This document shows, piece by piece, positions 34,272 through 44,266 of a DNA stretch of 64,000 nt (positions are counted from its first letter, which is position 1; each line of letters starts with the position of its first letter). A program made the translations under genes and the position numbers. The notes below the pieces were generated by a model. It did no database searches, was not told the DNA's origin, and saw only the letters and a program-made list of their open reading frames with translations. The DNA is from Vitreoscilla filiformis (GTDB lineage: Bacteria > Pseudomonadota > Gammaproteobacteria > Burkholderiales > Burkholderiaceae_C). Where the stretch lies: contig NZ_CP022423.1 of assembly GCF_002222655.1 (NCBI RefSeq), forward strand, positions 2,108,001 to 2,172,000. Direction: 5' to 3'.

Positions 34272-35735
34272 TTAACCCGAAGTCCCTGTCGATGCCCGTG
34301 GCAGGTGGATGACCACGCGCAGGCCGTGTGGATGCACGTCGTGCAGGTGTACCGTGCCGGCGTGGCGTTCCACAATTTCCTTGACGATGGCCAGGCCCAG
34401 CCCGCAGCCCAGCGTGTCGGGGGAGAAGCGCACGAAACGCTCGAACACCTGGGGCTTGGCTTCGTCGGCAATGCCGGGGCCGGTGTCTTCGACCACCAGC
34501 GTGGCACGGGGGCGGCCCCCCGGTTCGGCATCGGCGTAGGCGCGCACCGTCACCTGGCTGCCGCTGCCGGCGTAGCGCAAGGCGTTGTCGATCACGTTGC
34601 TGAGGGCCTCGCGCAGCAGCAGCGGGATGGCGTGGACATACACGGGTAGCGTGTCGTCGCCATCACTGTCGCTGCCATCGTGGGTGTGACCGTAGCCCAG
34701 GTCGATGCGGGCTTGCAGGGCACGCGGCACCAGTTCGGCGGTGACATCCCGGGCCAACGCCGCCAGATCCAACCGCACATGGGCTTGGCGCGTGGCCGAT
34801 TCGGGGTCGGCGCGGGCCAGCGTCAGCAACTGGTTGACGAGGTGGGCGCTGCGCACGGCGCATTCTTGAACCCGTTGCAGGCGCTGGCGCTGGTCGGTGG
34901 TGGCGGCGTCGGCCAGTGCCAGTTCGGTTTGGGTTTTCAGGCCGGCCAGCGGCGTGCGCAGTTGGTGTGCGGCGTCGCTGATGAAGCGCTTTTGGGCGGT
35001 GACGCTGCGTTCCACTCGTGCCAGCAAATGGTTGATGGCGTGGGCCAGGGCGCGCACTTCCTCGGGGGCGGCGTCCAGTTCGATGGGGGTCAAATCGGTG
35101 GCGTTACGCCCTTCGACCACGTTGCGCATCCGGTTGAGCGGGGCCAGCCCAGCGCGCACCCCCGCCCACACGATGAGACTCAGCAGCAGCATCAACGCCG
35201 ACAGCGGCAACATCGTGTCTTCCAAAATGCGCCGCGCCACCTGTTCGCGGTTGGCGCTGGAACGGGCGACTTGCACCAACATCGTTTGCATCGGGCCGAG
35301 TTCGTCGCCGTAGCTCAGCAGCAGGGCGACGATGCGCACAGGTTCTTGGGCAATGTGGCTGTCAAACAAAAACGGCACGCCCAATTGCAGCCGATCGAGG
35401 GGCGGATCGGGCAGGTTGCGGTTGCCCAGGATGAACTGCCCCGGCGGGGTGCTCACCATGTAGAGCAGGCGATCTTGCGGATCGGCTTCAAGGATGTCTT
35501 GGGCGGCACGCGGGAAATCGATATAAAGCCCGTTGCCCACGGGCTTGACCTGGCGGGCCAGTGCCCGGGCCGATTGCAGCAGGCTGGCGTCGATGGCCTC
35601 GTTGGCGTAGCGCGTGGCCAGATTGAAGGTGAAAACGGCGCCAGCGAGCCACAGCACCACCTGGGGCACCAGCACCCACACCAGCAGCAAGCGACGCAGC
35701 GAGCGGGCACCGGGCAGGGTGGCAAACCGGGCCAT
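34272..35735 (-). CDS. TctE/QseC-like sensor histidine kinase
   Basis: A 487-residue kinase with an N-terminal span at about residues 18-38, a periplasmic sensor with the TctE-N look (PDPPLDRLQLGVPFLFDSH), and a second span near 165-185. The HisKA box holds the His in FISDAAHQLRTPLAGLKTQTE, and the ATPase domain has VEDTGPGIADEAK and GCGLGLAIVKEI. ATG 35735 gives a proper membrane N-terminus; the longer frame overlaps the regulator gene. It follows the regulator and precedes gtsA, a place comparable to gltR/gtrS beside gts in Pseudomonas. Confidence 0.88.
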   Translation of the reverse strand: MARFATLPGARSLRRLLLVWVLVPQVVLWLAGAVFTFNLATRYANEAIDASLLQSARALARQVKPVGNGLYIDFPRAAQDILEADPQDRLLYMVSTPPGQFILGNRNLPDPPLDRLQLGVPFLFDSHIAQEPVRIVALLLSYGDELGPMQTMLVQVARSSANREQVARRILEDTMLPLSALMLLLSLIVWAGVRAGLAPLNRMRNVVEGRNATDLTPIELDAAPEEVRALAHAINHLLARVERSVTAQKRFISDAAHQLRTPLAGLKTQTELALADAATTDQRQRLQRVQECAVRSAHLVNQLLTLARADPESATRQAHVRLDLAALARDVTAELVPRALQARIDLGYGHTHDGSDSDGDDTLPVYVHAIPLLLREALSNVIDNALRYAGSGSQVTVRAYADAEPGGRPRATLVVEDTGPGIADEAKPQVFERFVRFSPDTLGCGLGLAIVKEIVERHAGTVHLHDVHPHGLRVVIHLPRASTGTSG

Positions 35736-35739
35736 GGCC

Positions 35740-36435
35740 TCAGGCGGCGGGGGCGTCGAGTTCCAGCAGATAGCCCAGGCCACGCACGGTGCGGATGGCC
35801 AGCCCAGAATGCTCCAGCTTGCGCCGCAGGCGGTGGATGTAGACCTCAATGGCGTTGTTGCCGCCGGTGCTGGCGCTGGTTTCGGTGCTGCGGTCGGCTG
35901 CCCATGTGGCGTTGATTTGGTCTTTGGTGACGACTTTGTCGCGGTGGGTCAGCAACAAATCGAGCAGCATTGACTCCCGTGGACTCAGCTCCAGCGGCTC
36001 ACCGCGCACGCTGGCGCGGCGGGTGTCACGCGAGAAGCTGAGGTGGCCCATGTCGGTGGCGGCGGGGCTGCTGGCGCGGCTGCGGCGCAGCAGGGCGCGC
36101 AGGCGGGCTTCGAGTTCGGGGAAGTCGAAAGGTTTGCTGAGGTAGTCATCCGCCCCGGCGTTGAGCCCGGCGACGCGGTCGTCGAGGCTGTCCAAGGCGG
36201 TGAGGATGAGCACGGGCAGCTCTGGTTTGACAACGCGAGTGCGTTTGAGCACCGTCAGCCCATCGACCAGAGGCAGCCCCAGATCGAGGATGGCCAAGTC
36301 GAAAGGCTGTTTGAGGAGCAGGAACTCGGCCACTGCGCCATTGGGGGCGTGTTCCACAGTGAAACCGGCTTGGCGCAACTGGGTGGTCAGGCCGTCAGCC
36401 AGCAGGTGATCGTCTTCGGCAAGCAGGAGGTTCAT
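35740..36435 (-). CDS. OmpR-family response regulator
   Basis: A 231-residue regulator. The receiver has LLAEDDHLLADGLTTQL, the phosphoacceptor Asp in LAILDLGLPLVDGLTV, and the conserved Lys in DDYLSKPFDFPELEARL. The winged-helix domain ends with NAIEVYIHRLRRKLEHSGLAIRTVRGLGYLLEL. It is first in the regulator-kinase pair upstream of gtsA and probably activates the gts genes. The pair is paralogous to tctD/tctE at 42109-44240. Confidence 0.9.
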   Translation of the reverse strand: MNLLLAEDDHLLADGLTTQLRQAGFTVEHAPNGAVAEFLLLKQPFDLAILDLGLPLVDGLTVLKRTRVVKPELPVLILTALDSLDDRVAGLNAGADDYLSKPFDFPELEARLRALLRRSRASSPAATDMGHLSFSRDTRRASVRGEPLELSPRESMLLDLLLTHRDKVVTKDQINATWAADRSTETSASTGGNNAIEVYIHRLRRKLEHSGLAIRTVRGLGYLLELDAPAA

Positions 36436-36622
36436 GGGGGGGGAGCTTAACCTGTTGGGCGATGCGAGAGGCGGTGGCGAGGTTGCTGGGGGACGTGAGC
36501 CGCTTGGTATGTCAGGGCAATCACACTGGTCTTCCCTGTATCATTCCGTTCAGGAGTATCACACTCTGAAACTGAGGCTGCCTTTTCAGTGGTCATTCGC
36601 TAATCAACATGCAACTGGCAAT

Positions 36623-38307
36623 ATGTCTACACTAAAAGTTAATCAAATTCGTGGGAAAATTCGAGCAATGTTTGAGCCATATTTGGATGTTAAGGATATT
36701 GGTGCCAATGATGCGGAGCGAGAGCAGAAAATATTAAGCCGATGCTTGGCTGCATTTGCTGTTTACTTAAGGTCGGGGTGCTCTGAGAAGGAGGCGTCCG
36801 AATCTGTTTGGGATGGTGTGGATGATAATGGAATTGATGCTGCATTCTTTGATGAATCGGCGAAGTGTGTTGTATTTGTGCAGTCGAAATGGATAAATAA
36901 AGGCTCGGGTGAACCAGAGGCAAAAGATTTAAATACTTTTGTTAAGGGTGTTCGTGATTCAATTGAGCAGGATCCGACGAACTTCCACAAACGTCTCCAG
37001 GGTCGTTTTAGTGATATAGCTTTTCGCATTGGGACTCCCGGAGTCTCGGTAGAGTTGGTTGTTATATCAACTGGTGCAAGTTCATTGGCTCGCCACGGAA
37101 ATGCTGTGCTTGATGATTTTATTTCTGAGCTGAATGGTGATGATCTGGATGCTATTGCAAGTAAATCAATTATTGGTTTGGCGGAGGTGTATTCCGGTCT
37201 TGCAAATGACTTGTCTCAGAGTAGTGTTGAAATAGATGCGACTATTTTGGATTGGTCTCATGTGCCATCGCCCCATCCGGCCTATTTTGGCCTGATTGAT
37301 GGTCTTTCACTTAAATTTTGGTGGAAAACGCATGGGAAAAGTTTGGTTTCGTCAAACATTAGGCATTCGCTTGGTAGTACAGAGGTTAATAACGAAATCA
37401 AGAATTCCGCTGCTATGGCGCCTCAAAAGTTCTGGTATTTTAATAACGGTATCACATTGGTTGCCAACGATGTATCAAAAGCACCCGCTGGGGCCGCATC
37501 AAAGTCAGCGGGAGTCTTTTCGTTTAGGGGGGCATCTATCGTTAATGGAGCTCAAACCGTAAGTTCTCTTGCTAGGGTTGAAAATGATGAGCAGCTTGGT
37601 CGGGTTCGAGTGCCAATTCGTGTTATTTTATTAAAGGATGCACCTGAAGGCTTTGGTAGTGAGGTAACTAGAACCAATAATTTGCAAAACAGGGTTGAGC
37701 CTAGAGACTTTGTTGCGCAGGATTTGGAGCAAAAAAGAATTCGGCAGGAAATGGCTATTGAAGGTATTGATTATCAATTTGTCAGGTCTGGGGATGTTGT
37801 GGCTACTGCAACTGCATGCGAGCTTGTTGAAGTTACGACTGCGCTTGCTTGTGCAACGGGCGAATCTGGCCATGCTGTTCAAATAAAAACGGGTATTGGT
37901 CGTTTTTTTGCTGACTTAAAAAAGCCCCCTACAAAACGTTGTTTAATCCAACGACTAGCGGGGCAAAAGCATTTAATGCCACGGTTCTGCTTCGGGCGAT
38001 TGAGCGCTGGATCGAAAAAAAGAAATCAAGCATTTCTAAAAAGAGTGGCGCGCGTTGGGGTGTTCTTATTCATGGGAATAGAGTTCTTGCGGCCGTTGTT
38101 TTTAAGAGGATTGGTATTGAGAAGTTATCACAGCCAATTGCGGACTTTCATGTAATGGTTGGTGGTTTTGACTTGGATGCTATTTGCGAAGATGCGCACT
38201 CAAAGATGGTGACGTCAATCGAGATGCATTACTCTGGGAAGTTTCTTGCGGTGTTGTTTAAGAATCCCAGCATGAGTAAAAGTGTATTTGATAATGCTGC
38301 TGCATAG
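36623..38307 (+). pseudogene. AIPR-domain abortive-infection-type protein, with -1 frameshift
   Basis: The N-terminal frame from ATG 36623 reads MSTLKVNQIRGKIRAMFEPY and includes the AIPR hallmarks WYFNNGITLVANDV, GASIVNGAQTVSSLAR and TRTNNLQNRVEPRDFVAQDLEQKR. At 37918-37924 it would leave the family sequence, while the -1 frame continues APYKTLFNPTTSGAKAFNATVLLRAIERW to 38307, the expected AIPR C-terminus. The whole is about 560 residues. AIPR proteins are linked to phage abortive infection. The gene is clearly AT-richer than its neighbours, so it was acquired. The break sits on A AAA AAG followed by a hairpin, so it may be programmed rather than a mutation. Confidence 0.75.
37918..37964 (+). 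promoter_or_regulatory. Possible -1 frameshift site: slippery heptamer and hairpin
   Basis: The zero-frame codons TTA AAA AAG contain A AAA AAG, the heptamer used by E. coli dnaX. Directly after it, GCCCC (37924-37928) can pair with GGGGC (37960-37964). Inside that, CGTTG (37937-37941) pairs with CAACG (37949-37953) around a 7-base loop. A -1 slip restores the AIPR C-terminal frame. The inner stem starts 12 bases after the heptamer; the outer stem begins at its last base. Confidence 0.45.
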
Positions 38308-38439
38308 ATTGTACTGATAGAGTAGGCATTTCTCGATTTTCCATTCAACCGCAGGCATAATCAATTGCAGTTGGTCTGGTGATTGTGGATGCAAAATTCG
38401 GAGCTATGAATTTCTTCGCCCGGCTGCTTTTGCGGCGCT

Positions 38440-38600
38440 GGGCTTTTCTTGACCTTCAAACCGAAGCGCTTGCTGGCCTTATAGCCCATCGTCTGCATTG
38501 GCCGGCATTATTTTGTCTTGCGGATCAGTTTGTGCTTCGCGTCCACGTTATTGTGTAGCTTGTAGCAGTGGTGGGACTTATCCTTCAGCAGCGCGTATCC
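38440..38600 (-). pseudogene. IS5-type transposase fragment
   Basis: The minus strand can be read as KSHHCYKLHNNVDAKHKLIRK followed after a stop by GYKASKRFGLKVKKS. The YKLHxNVDAKHKLIR segment is typical of IS5-family DDE transposases. Stops and frame breaks show it is dead. It marks the right edge of the acquired AIPR segment. Confidence 0.5.
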
Positions 38601-38607
38601 AAATCCG

Positions 38608-38844
38608 TGTCAGGATCCCCCAGCGTCAGACCCGTTGCCACTCCCGAAAATCCCGAAAATGTTGAGCGCCGAGGGCGCAAAAACATGAAGTAGTAGGGTA
38701 CGCAAAAGAGTTGAAAGACAAAATGGTGGCGCGCTTGCCCAACCAGACAGCCGCAGCACGACTCGAAGCGGTGCGGGCGGCGCTGGACGGTCTCGGCAGT
38801 GGAAGCAGCGGGCCGTTGTCACGCCCGCAGAGTGAGTTCCAAAC
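38608..38844 (+). other. Gap with possible transposase debris
   Basis: At 38694-38760 the plus frame reads YAKELKDKMVARLPNQT, which resembles the start of IS3-type transposase OrfA proteins, then loses similarity. No intact gene is seen between the IS5-type fragment and tctA, and no inverted terminal repeats were identified. Confidence 0.3.
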
Positions 38845-40341
38845 TCAGGGCGCCGCGCGCAACTTGGCCCGCAGACGCATCAACGGCGGCACCACCAGCA
38901 AGCCCGTCACCAGCGTCAACAACACCAGCGACATCGGGCGATCCACAAACACGCTCCACTTGCCTTCCCCGATGGACAGCGCATTGCGCATCTGCGCTTC
39001 CGCCATCGGGCCCAGGATCATGCCGACGATCACCGGGGCGGTCGGGAAATCAAAGCGCCGCATCAGCACGCCCAACAGGCCCACGCCGAACATCAAGAAC
39101 AGATCGAAGGCACTTTGGCGCATGCCGTACACCCCCACCGTCGCAAAAATCAAAATGCCGGCGTACAACTGCGCCTTCGGGATCTTCAGCAGCTTGACCC
39201 ACATCCCCACCAGCGGCAGGTTCAGCACCAGCAACATGACGTTGCCAATGTAGAGCGACGCAATCAGCGCCCACACCAAATCCGCTGAGGTGGTGAACAG
39301 TTGCGGCCCCGGGTTGATGCCGTAGTTTTGGAAGGCACTGAGCAAAATCGCCGTCGTCACCGACGTGGGAATGCCCAGGGTGAGCAACGGCACCAAGGTG
39401 GCCGTCACCGCCGAGTTGTTCGCCGCTTCCGGGCCGGCCACGCCTTCGATGGCGCCCGTGGTGCCGAACTCCGCCTTGTGCGCCGACAGTTTGCGCTCGG
39501 TGGCGTAACTCAAGAACGTGGGAATCTCCGTGCCGCCCGCCGGGATGGTGCCAAACGGGAAACCCAGCGCCGTGCCACGCAGCCAAGCCGGCCACGAACG
39601 GCGCCATTCCTGCTTCGTCATGTGAACCCGGCCAGTGGTGTTGAGGCTGGCCTCGCTGCGCCCTTCGTACAGGGTGTTGTAGAGCGCTTCACCCACTGCG
39701 AACAGGCCGACGGCAATCAGCACCACTTCAATCCCGTCCATGAACTCGGGGATGCCAGCGGTGTAGCGCACTTGGGCGGAAATTTGATCCATGCCCACCA
39801 GCCCGATGGCCAGGCCGATGAACAACGCCGTCATGCCACGCAACATGCTGGAGCCCAGCACGGCACTCACGGTCGTGAAGGCCAGCAGCATCAAACAAAA
39901 GTATTCCGGCGGGCCGAGTTTGACGGCCACATCGGCCACAAAGGGCGCAAACAGCGTCACCAACACCGTGGCGATGGTGCCCGCGACAAAACTGCCAATG
40001 GCCGAAGTGGCCAGCGCGGCGCCTGCACGGCCACTCTTGGCCATCTTGAAGCCTTCCAGCGCCGTCACCATGGTGCCGGTTTCGCCGGGGGTGTTCAGCA
40101 GGATCGACGTGGTCGAGCCGCCATACATCGCGCCATAGTAGATGCCGGCAAAGAAAATCATCGATGCTGTCGGCTCAACCTGCGAGGTGATGGGCAGCAG
40201 CATCGCCACCGTCACCGCTGGGCCCAGGCCAGGCAGCACCCCAATGGCTGTGCCCAGCGCGCAACCCACGAAAGCCCACATCAAATTCACCAGCGTGCCA
40301 GCCGTGGCAAAACCGTGCAGCAGGTTATTCAGAATGTCCAT
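38845..40341 (-). CDS. tctA: Tripartite tricarboxylate transporter large permease
   Basis: A 498-residue membrane protein with about 12 spans. TctA hallmarks are [19 protein letters not shown] near the N-terminus, [24 protein letters not shown], and in the second half [19 protein letters not shown]. It forms the sodium- or proton-coupled channel with TctB and receives substrate from TctC. It lies downstream of tctB in the same direction. Confidence 0.95.
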   Translation of the reverse strand: MDILNNLLHGFATAGTLVNLMWAFVGCALGTAIGVLPGLGPAVTVAMLLPITSQVEPTASMIFFAGIYYGAMYGGSTTSILLNTPGETGTMVTALEGFKMAKSGRAGAALATSAIGSFVAGTIATVLVTLFAPFVADVAVKLGPPEYFCLMLLAFTTVSAVLGSSMLRGMTALFIGLAIGLVGMDQISAQVRYTAGIPEFMDGIEVVLIAVGLFAVGEALYNTLYEGRSEASLNTTGRVHMTKQEWRRSWPAWLRGTALGFPFGTIPAGGTEIPTFLSYATERKLSAHKAEFGTTGAIEGVAGPEAANNSAVTATLVPLLTLGIPTSVTTAILLSAFQNYGINPGPQLFTTSADLVWALIASLYIGNVMLLVLNLPLVGMWVKLLKIPKAQLYAGILIFATVGVYGMRQSAFDLFLMFGVGLLGVLMRRFDFPTAPVIVGMILGPMAEAQMRNALSIGEGKWSVFVDRPMSLVLLTLVTGLLVVPPLMRLRAKLRAAP

Positions 40342-40372
40342 GGCAAAGATCCCATGAGAAAGTGGCGAACGC

Positions 40373-40927
40373 TCAAAGCCAGCCGCTGCCCGTCAGGCCC
40401 GGCAGGTTGATGGCCAACAGCTTGGTGAACAGCCAATACACCGGCGCAGACAGCGCCAGCCCCACGCCCACATCGCCCAAGGTTGTGCGCAGATTGCCTG
40501 CGGCGCGGCCTTCGGCTTGGCGCAGCCCGCGCACCGCCAACACGAAACACAGCGCACAACTCAAAATGAACCCGATACGGGTGATCAGCGCCGCATTGGC
40601 CAAAATGCCAGCAGCCACCCAGGCCAGTGCGCGCCAATCCCCTTGCGCTGCCCCCGAAGGCGAGGCGTAACGCTTCCAGCCGCCAGCGCCCAGCGCCTCG
40701 ATCACCAGCAGCACGCCGCACAGCATCAAGCCGCCCGACACCACCCAGGGCAGGAAATTCGGCCCCACCCCGGCATAACCAGCATCCGAAGGAATGTTGG
40801 CGGCGCCAACAGCCATCAAGACCCCCAGCAAAGCCACCGCACCACCTAACAGGGCTTGCAAGCGGGTTGGGGCGGGATCGTGGGCCCCCACAGGTTCATT
40901 CACAGACGGCGCAAGCGGCTCGGACAT
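40373..40927 (-). CDS. tctB: Tripartite tricarboxylate transporter small permease
   Basis: A 184-residue protein with four predicted spans and the TctB/DUF1468 layout: an N-terminal span ([18 protein letters not shown]), then [32 protein letters not shown] 40927 was selected because the longer frame runs through the terminator-like hairpin upstream. It pairs with TctA. The name is supported by position between tctC and tctA and by topology. Confidence 0.88.
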   Translation of the reverse strand: MSEPLAPSVNEPVGAHDPAPTRLQALLGGAVALLGVLMAVGAANIPSDAGYAGVGPNFLPWVVSGGLMLCGVLLVIEALGAGGWKRYASPSGAAQGDWRALAWVAAGILANAALITRIGFILSCALCFVLAVRGLRQAEGRAAGNLRTTLGDVGVGLALSAPVYWLFTKLLAINLPGLTGSGWL

Positions 40928-40943
40928 GGCCAGCTCCCAAGGC

Positions 40944-40970
40944 AAAAAAAGCCGGCCCCGCAGGCCGGCC
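40944..40970 (-). terminator. Terminator-like hairpin between tctC and tctB
   Basis: On the minus strand a GC-rich stem (GGCCGGC paired with GCCGGCC) is followed by seven T, ending about 17 bases before the tctB start. It sits inside the operon, so it is probably a partial terminator that lets the binding protein be made in excess over the permeases. Confidence 0.8.
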
Positions 40971-41008
40971 CACAACTCAGAAAAAGAAACGCTCAGGCGA
41001 CCACGGCC

Positions 41009-41968
41009 TTAAATCATCCCGGACTTGACCATGATCATGCGCAGCGTGGCGAACTCGCGTTCGACGAACTCGTCGAAGGCCGGGCCGGTGAGCACAGCGG
41101 GCGTCCAACCGTTCTTTTCCAGCGATTCGGCCCACGCTTTGGACTTCATCGCCGCCACCACCATGTCCGTCAGGGCTTTGCGCTGCTGTGGGGTGATGCC
41201 CGGCGGGGCGTACACGCCGCGCCAGTTGCCGATCTCCACATTGATGCCCATTTCTTTGAGCGTCGGAATGTTCAACCCCTTGAGGCGGGTGCCCGAGGTC
41301 ACGGCAATGGCGCGCATCTTGCCGCTCTCGATGTAAGACGCAAACTCGCTGTACCCGCTGCCTCCGATGCTGACGTTGCCACCCAAAATAGCCGCCACCG
41401 CCTCACCACCGCCCCGGAAGGGCACGTAATTGATCTTGGCGGCATCCACACCGGCTTCACGGGCGATCATGGCCGCCGCGATGTGCTCCGTGGCCCCACG
41501 CGAGCCCCCACCCCACTTGACACTGCCCGGATCCTTCTTCATGGCCTCGACCACGTCTTTCATGGTTTTGAAGGGGGAGTCCGCCGGCAGCACGAAGACG
41601 TTGTATTCGCTCGTGAGACGCGCAATCGGGGTGGCTTGGCTCAACGTCACCGGGGGCTTGCCGGTGATGATGCCGCCCAACATCACCGCGCCCATCACCA
41701 TCAAGGCGTTACCGTCGCCCTTGCTGGCGTTGACGAACTGCGCCAAACCCAAGGCCCCCGCTGCACCGCCCTTGTTTTCGTAGGTCACCGCCGAGGCCAC
41801 ACCCGCGTCTTGCAGGGCTTTGCCCAGGGCGCGCCCGGTGGTGTCCCAACCGCCGCCGGGGTTGGCAGGGATCATCATTTTGAGGTTGGCCGAAGCCCAG
41901 CTCGGCTGCGGCAAGCTGCCCACGGCAACGGAAGCGGCCAAGGCTTTGAGGAAGGTATCGCGGCGCAT
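41009..41968 (-). CDS. tctC: Tripartite tricarboxylate transporter binding protein
   Basis: A 319-residue periplasmic Bug-family receptor. The signal peptide is MRRDTFLKALAASVAVGSLP with cleavage near SWASA. The mature start LKMMIPANPGGGWDTTGRALGKAL and VPFRGGGEAVAAILGGNVSIGG are TctC hallmarks. ATG 41968 was preferred as it gives a normal signal peptide. It is first in tctCBA and divergent from tctDE, the standard citrate/tricarboxylate layout. Confidence 0.93.
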   Translation of the reverse strand: MRRDTFLKALAASVAVGSLPQPSWASANLKMMIPANPGGGWDTTGRALGKALQDAGVASAVTYENKGGAAGALGLAQFVNASKGDGNALMVMGAVMLGGIITGKPPVTLSQATPIARLTSEYNVFVLPADSPFKTMKDVVEAMKKDPGSVKWGGGSRGATEHIAAAMIAREAGVDAAKINYVPFRGGGEAVAAILGGNVSIGGSGYSEFASYIESGKMRAIAVTSGTRLKGLNIPTLKEMGINVEIGNWRGVYAPPGITPQQRKALTDMVVAAMKSKAWAESLEKNGWTPAVLTGPAFDEFVEREFATLRMIMVKSGMI

Positions 41969-42108
41969 GTCGGGGTCTCCAAGCGGTTGAAGGTGGGGCG
42001 CGGGGCCCTCTGTGGTGAGTAGGTTCATGGTCGAGAACCAAGCTGTCAAAGCGCTGTTGCACACCCTGGGGAAAATCCCGAGCTTCTGGCGGTGCTATGT
42101 TGACGCGC

Positions 42109-42798
42109 ATGAAAGTCCTGCTGATCGAAGACGATGCCGCCATGCAAACCACGTTGCAGCGCACGCTGGAGCGTCGCGGCATGTGGGTGGTCGCCTGTGG
42201 AGATGGTGCTCGTGCGCTGGATCGCTGGCGCGCCAGCCTGCCCGATGTCGTGTTGCTCGACCTGAGTTTGCCCGGCCTGGACGGCCTGCAAGTGCTGGCG
42301 CAAGCACGCGCCGAGGGGCTGCGGGCGCCGGTGATCATCCTCACGGCACGCGGCACCATTGGGGATCGCATCATCGGCCTCAACACCGGCGCCGACGACT
42401 ACCTGCCCAAACCCTTTGACCTCGATGAACTGGAAGCCCGCATGCGTGCCATCGTGCGCCGCAGTGCGTCGCCATCGGGTTCGGCGCCAGTGCTGCACGA
42501 GGGTTCGCGGGAGTACGCCAGTTTGCGTTTGGACGGGGAAAGCGGCGCCATCTACTGCCACGATGCGCCCCTGGAGCTGGCCCCACGCGAAGCCGCGATG
42601 TTGCGCACGCTGCTGCAACGCCCCGGCCAAGCGGTGGCCAAAGAGCGGCTGTTCGAAGCGGTGTTCGGGGACGATCCCGATGTGCAATTGGAGGCGGTGG
42701 AAGTCGTGGCCTATCGACTGCGCAAACGCTTGGCGGGTAGCGGCGTGCAGTTGGTGACGCTGCGCGGTTTAGGCTACCTGCTCAAGGCGGAAACATGA
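42109..42798 (+). CDS. tctD: Response regulator for tricarboxylate uptake
   Basis: A 229-residue OmpR-family regulator. The receiver has MKVLLIEDDAAMQTTL, the phosphoacceptor Asp in VVLLDLSLPGLDGLQV, and the Lys in DDYLPKPFDLDELEARM; the C-terminal winged helix ends in LVTLRGLGYLLKAE. ATG 42109 fits the family; ATG 42097 is 4 codons earlier. The stop overlaps the tctE start by 4 bases. It is divergent from tctC and should activate tctCBA. Confidence 0.9.
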   Translation: MKVLLIEDDAAMQTTLQRTLERRGMWVVACGDGARALDRWRASLPDVVLLDLSLPGLDGLQVLAQARAEGLRAPVIILTARGTIGDRIIGLNTGADDYLPKPFDLDELEARMRAIVRRSASPSGSAPVLHEGSREYASLRLDGESGAIYCHDAPLELAPREAAMLRTLLQRPGQAVAKERLFEAVFGDDPDVQLEAVEVVAYRLRKRLAGSGVQLVTLRGLGYLLKAET

Positions 42799-44240
42799 GC
42801 CGGTGGCGCATTTCCACCCGCTCACTGCGCGACCGGCTGATGCTGGGGATTTTGTTGCCGGTGATCGGAGTGATTGCCCTGTCCACCTGGGCGCTGTACC
42901 GCCAAGCCCTGCAAGCCGCCGACACGGCCTACGACCGCACCTTGCTGGCCACCGCCAAATCCATCGGCGACATGCTGGAAGTCGAAGCCCCTGCCGGGCG
43001 CGCAGCACGGCTCAAATCCACCTTGCTCTATTCGGCGCTGGAGCCTTTTGAGGCCGACAACCGCAGCCGCCTTTACTACAAGGTCACGGGGTTTGCAGGG
43101 GAAACGGTGTCCGGGTTCGAGGCTCTGCCGAGCTGGCGGGGGCGTCTGCCACCGAAAGGGCCGTATGCGGCTTTGGTGGATTTTTACGATGACCGTTACC
43201 AGGGCCATCCGGTGCGGGTGGCGGTGTTGCTGCAACCCGTGACCTGGGAAGGCGGCCAGGCGATGGCCACGATCCAAGTCGCTGAAACGCTGGAGTTGCG
43301 CCAGACGCTGGCGCGCAGTCTGTTGTGGGGCACGCTGGCGCGGCAAGCGGCGCTGGTGCTGATCATCGCGGGGGTGGTGGTGTTCGTGGTGCGCCACGCC
43401 ACGCGACCGGTGCTGGCCTTGAGCCACAGTCTGCGCGAACGAGCGCCGGGCGATTTGACCCCCTTGCCCGTGGCCGACGCACCACGCGAACTGCAACCGC
43501 TGTTGGATGCGAACAACCAGTTGATGTCGCGTCTGCGCAATTTGTTGGAGTTGCAGAAGCGTTTCGTGCGTGACGCTTCCCACCAATTGCGCACGCCTTT
43601 GGCGGTGCTGAAAACGCAGGTGCAATCCGCCCGGCGCGGTGACGTGCCGCCCCAGCAAGCGCTGGCGGAAATCGATCAAACGGTGCAGCGGGCCACGCAA
43701 CTGGCCCATCAGATGCTGGCCTTGGCCAAGGCCGCCCAGATGCGCCAACACACCGATGCGCCGTGCTCCGATTGGGCGGTCATCGTGCGGGCGGTGGCGC
43801 TTGATTTGGCACCGTTGATCGTGGAAAAAGAGCTGGAATTTGAGCTGGAGGCCGCGCCGCATGTGCCGATCCGCAGCCACGAATGGGCGCTGCGGGAGCT
43901 GACGCGCAACCTGTTGCACAACGCGATCCGCCACAGCCCGACGGGTGGCGCGTTGCACATTGGTCTGAGCTGTGAATCGACCTTGGCACACCTGAGCATC
44001 CGCGACGATGGCCCGGGCATTGCCGACAGTTGGCGTGAACACCTGTTCCAACCCTTCGCCACCACGGACACACGCCACGGTTCCGGCCTCGGGCTGGCGA
44101 TTTGCCAAGACATCGTCAACTCACTGGGCGGGCGCATCACGCTGGATAACCGGCTGGCCGCCGCTGCGCACCCGCAAGACGCACCTCAGGTGTTGGGATT
44201 GGAGGTGCGGGTGGTGCTGCCGGTGCAACACACAGGTTGA
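42795..44240 (+). CDS. tctE: Sensor histidine kinase for tricarboxylate uptake
   Basis: A 481-residue kinase. A first span at about residues 14-34 (LMLGILLPVIGVIALSTWALY), a TctE N-terminal periplasmic sensor, and a second span near 178-200 are visible. HisKA: FVRDASHQLRTPLAVLKTQVQ with the phosphoacceptor His. ATPase: IRDDGPGIADSW and GSGLGLAICQDIV. It is translationally coupled to tctD. It senses citrate-like acids in characterised relatives; the exact ligand here is unknown. Confidence 0.9.
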   Translation: MSRWRISTRSLRDRLMLGILLPVIGVIALSTWALYRQALQAADTAYDRTLLATAKSIGDMLEVEAPAGRAARLKSTLLYSALEPFEADNRSRLYYKVTGFAGETVSGFEALPSWRGRLPPKGPYAALVDFYDDRYQGHPVRVAVLLQPVTWEGGQAMATIQVAETLELRQTLARSLLWGTLARQAALVLIIAGVVVFVVRHATRPVLALSHSLRERAPGDLTPLPVADAPRELQPLLDANNQLMSRLRNLLELQKRFVRDASHQLRTPLAVLKTQVQSARRGDVPPQQALAEIDQTVQRATQLAHQMLALAKAAQMRQHTDAPCSDWAVIVRAVALDLAPLIVEKELEFELEAAPHVPIRSHEWALRELTRNLLHNAIRHSPTGGALHIGLSCESTLAHLSIRDDGPGIADSWREHLFQPFATTDTRHGSGLGLAICQDIVNSLGGRITLDNRLAAAAHPQDAPQVLGLEVRVVLPVQHTG

Positions 44241-44266
44241 AAATTATTTGGGTGTACATTTAATTC

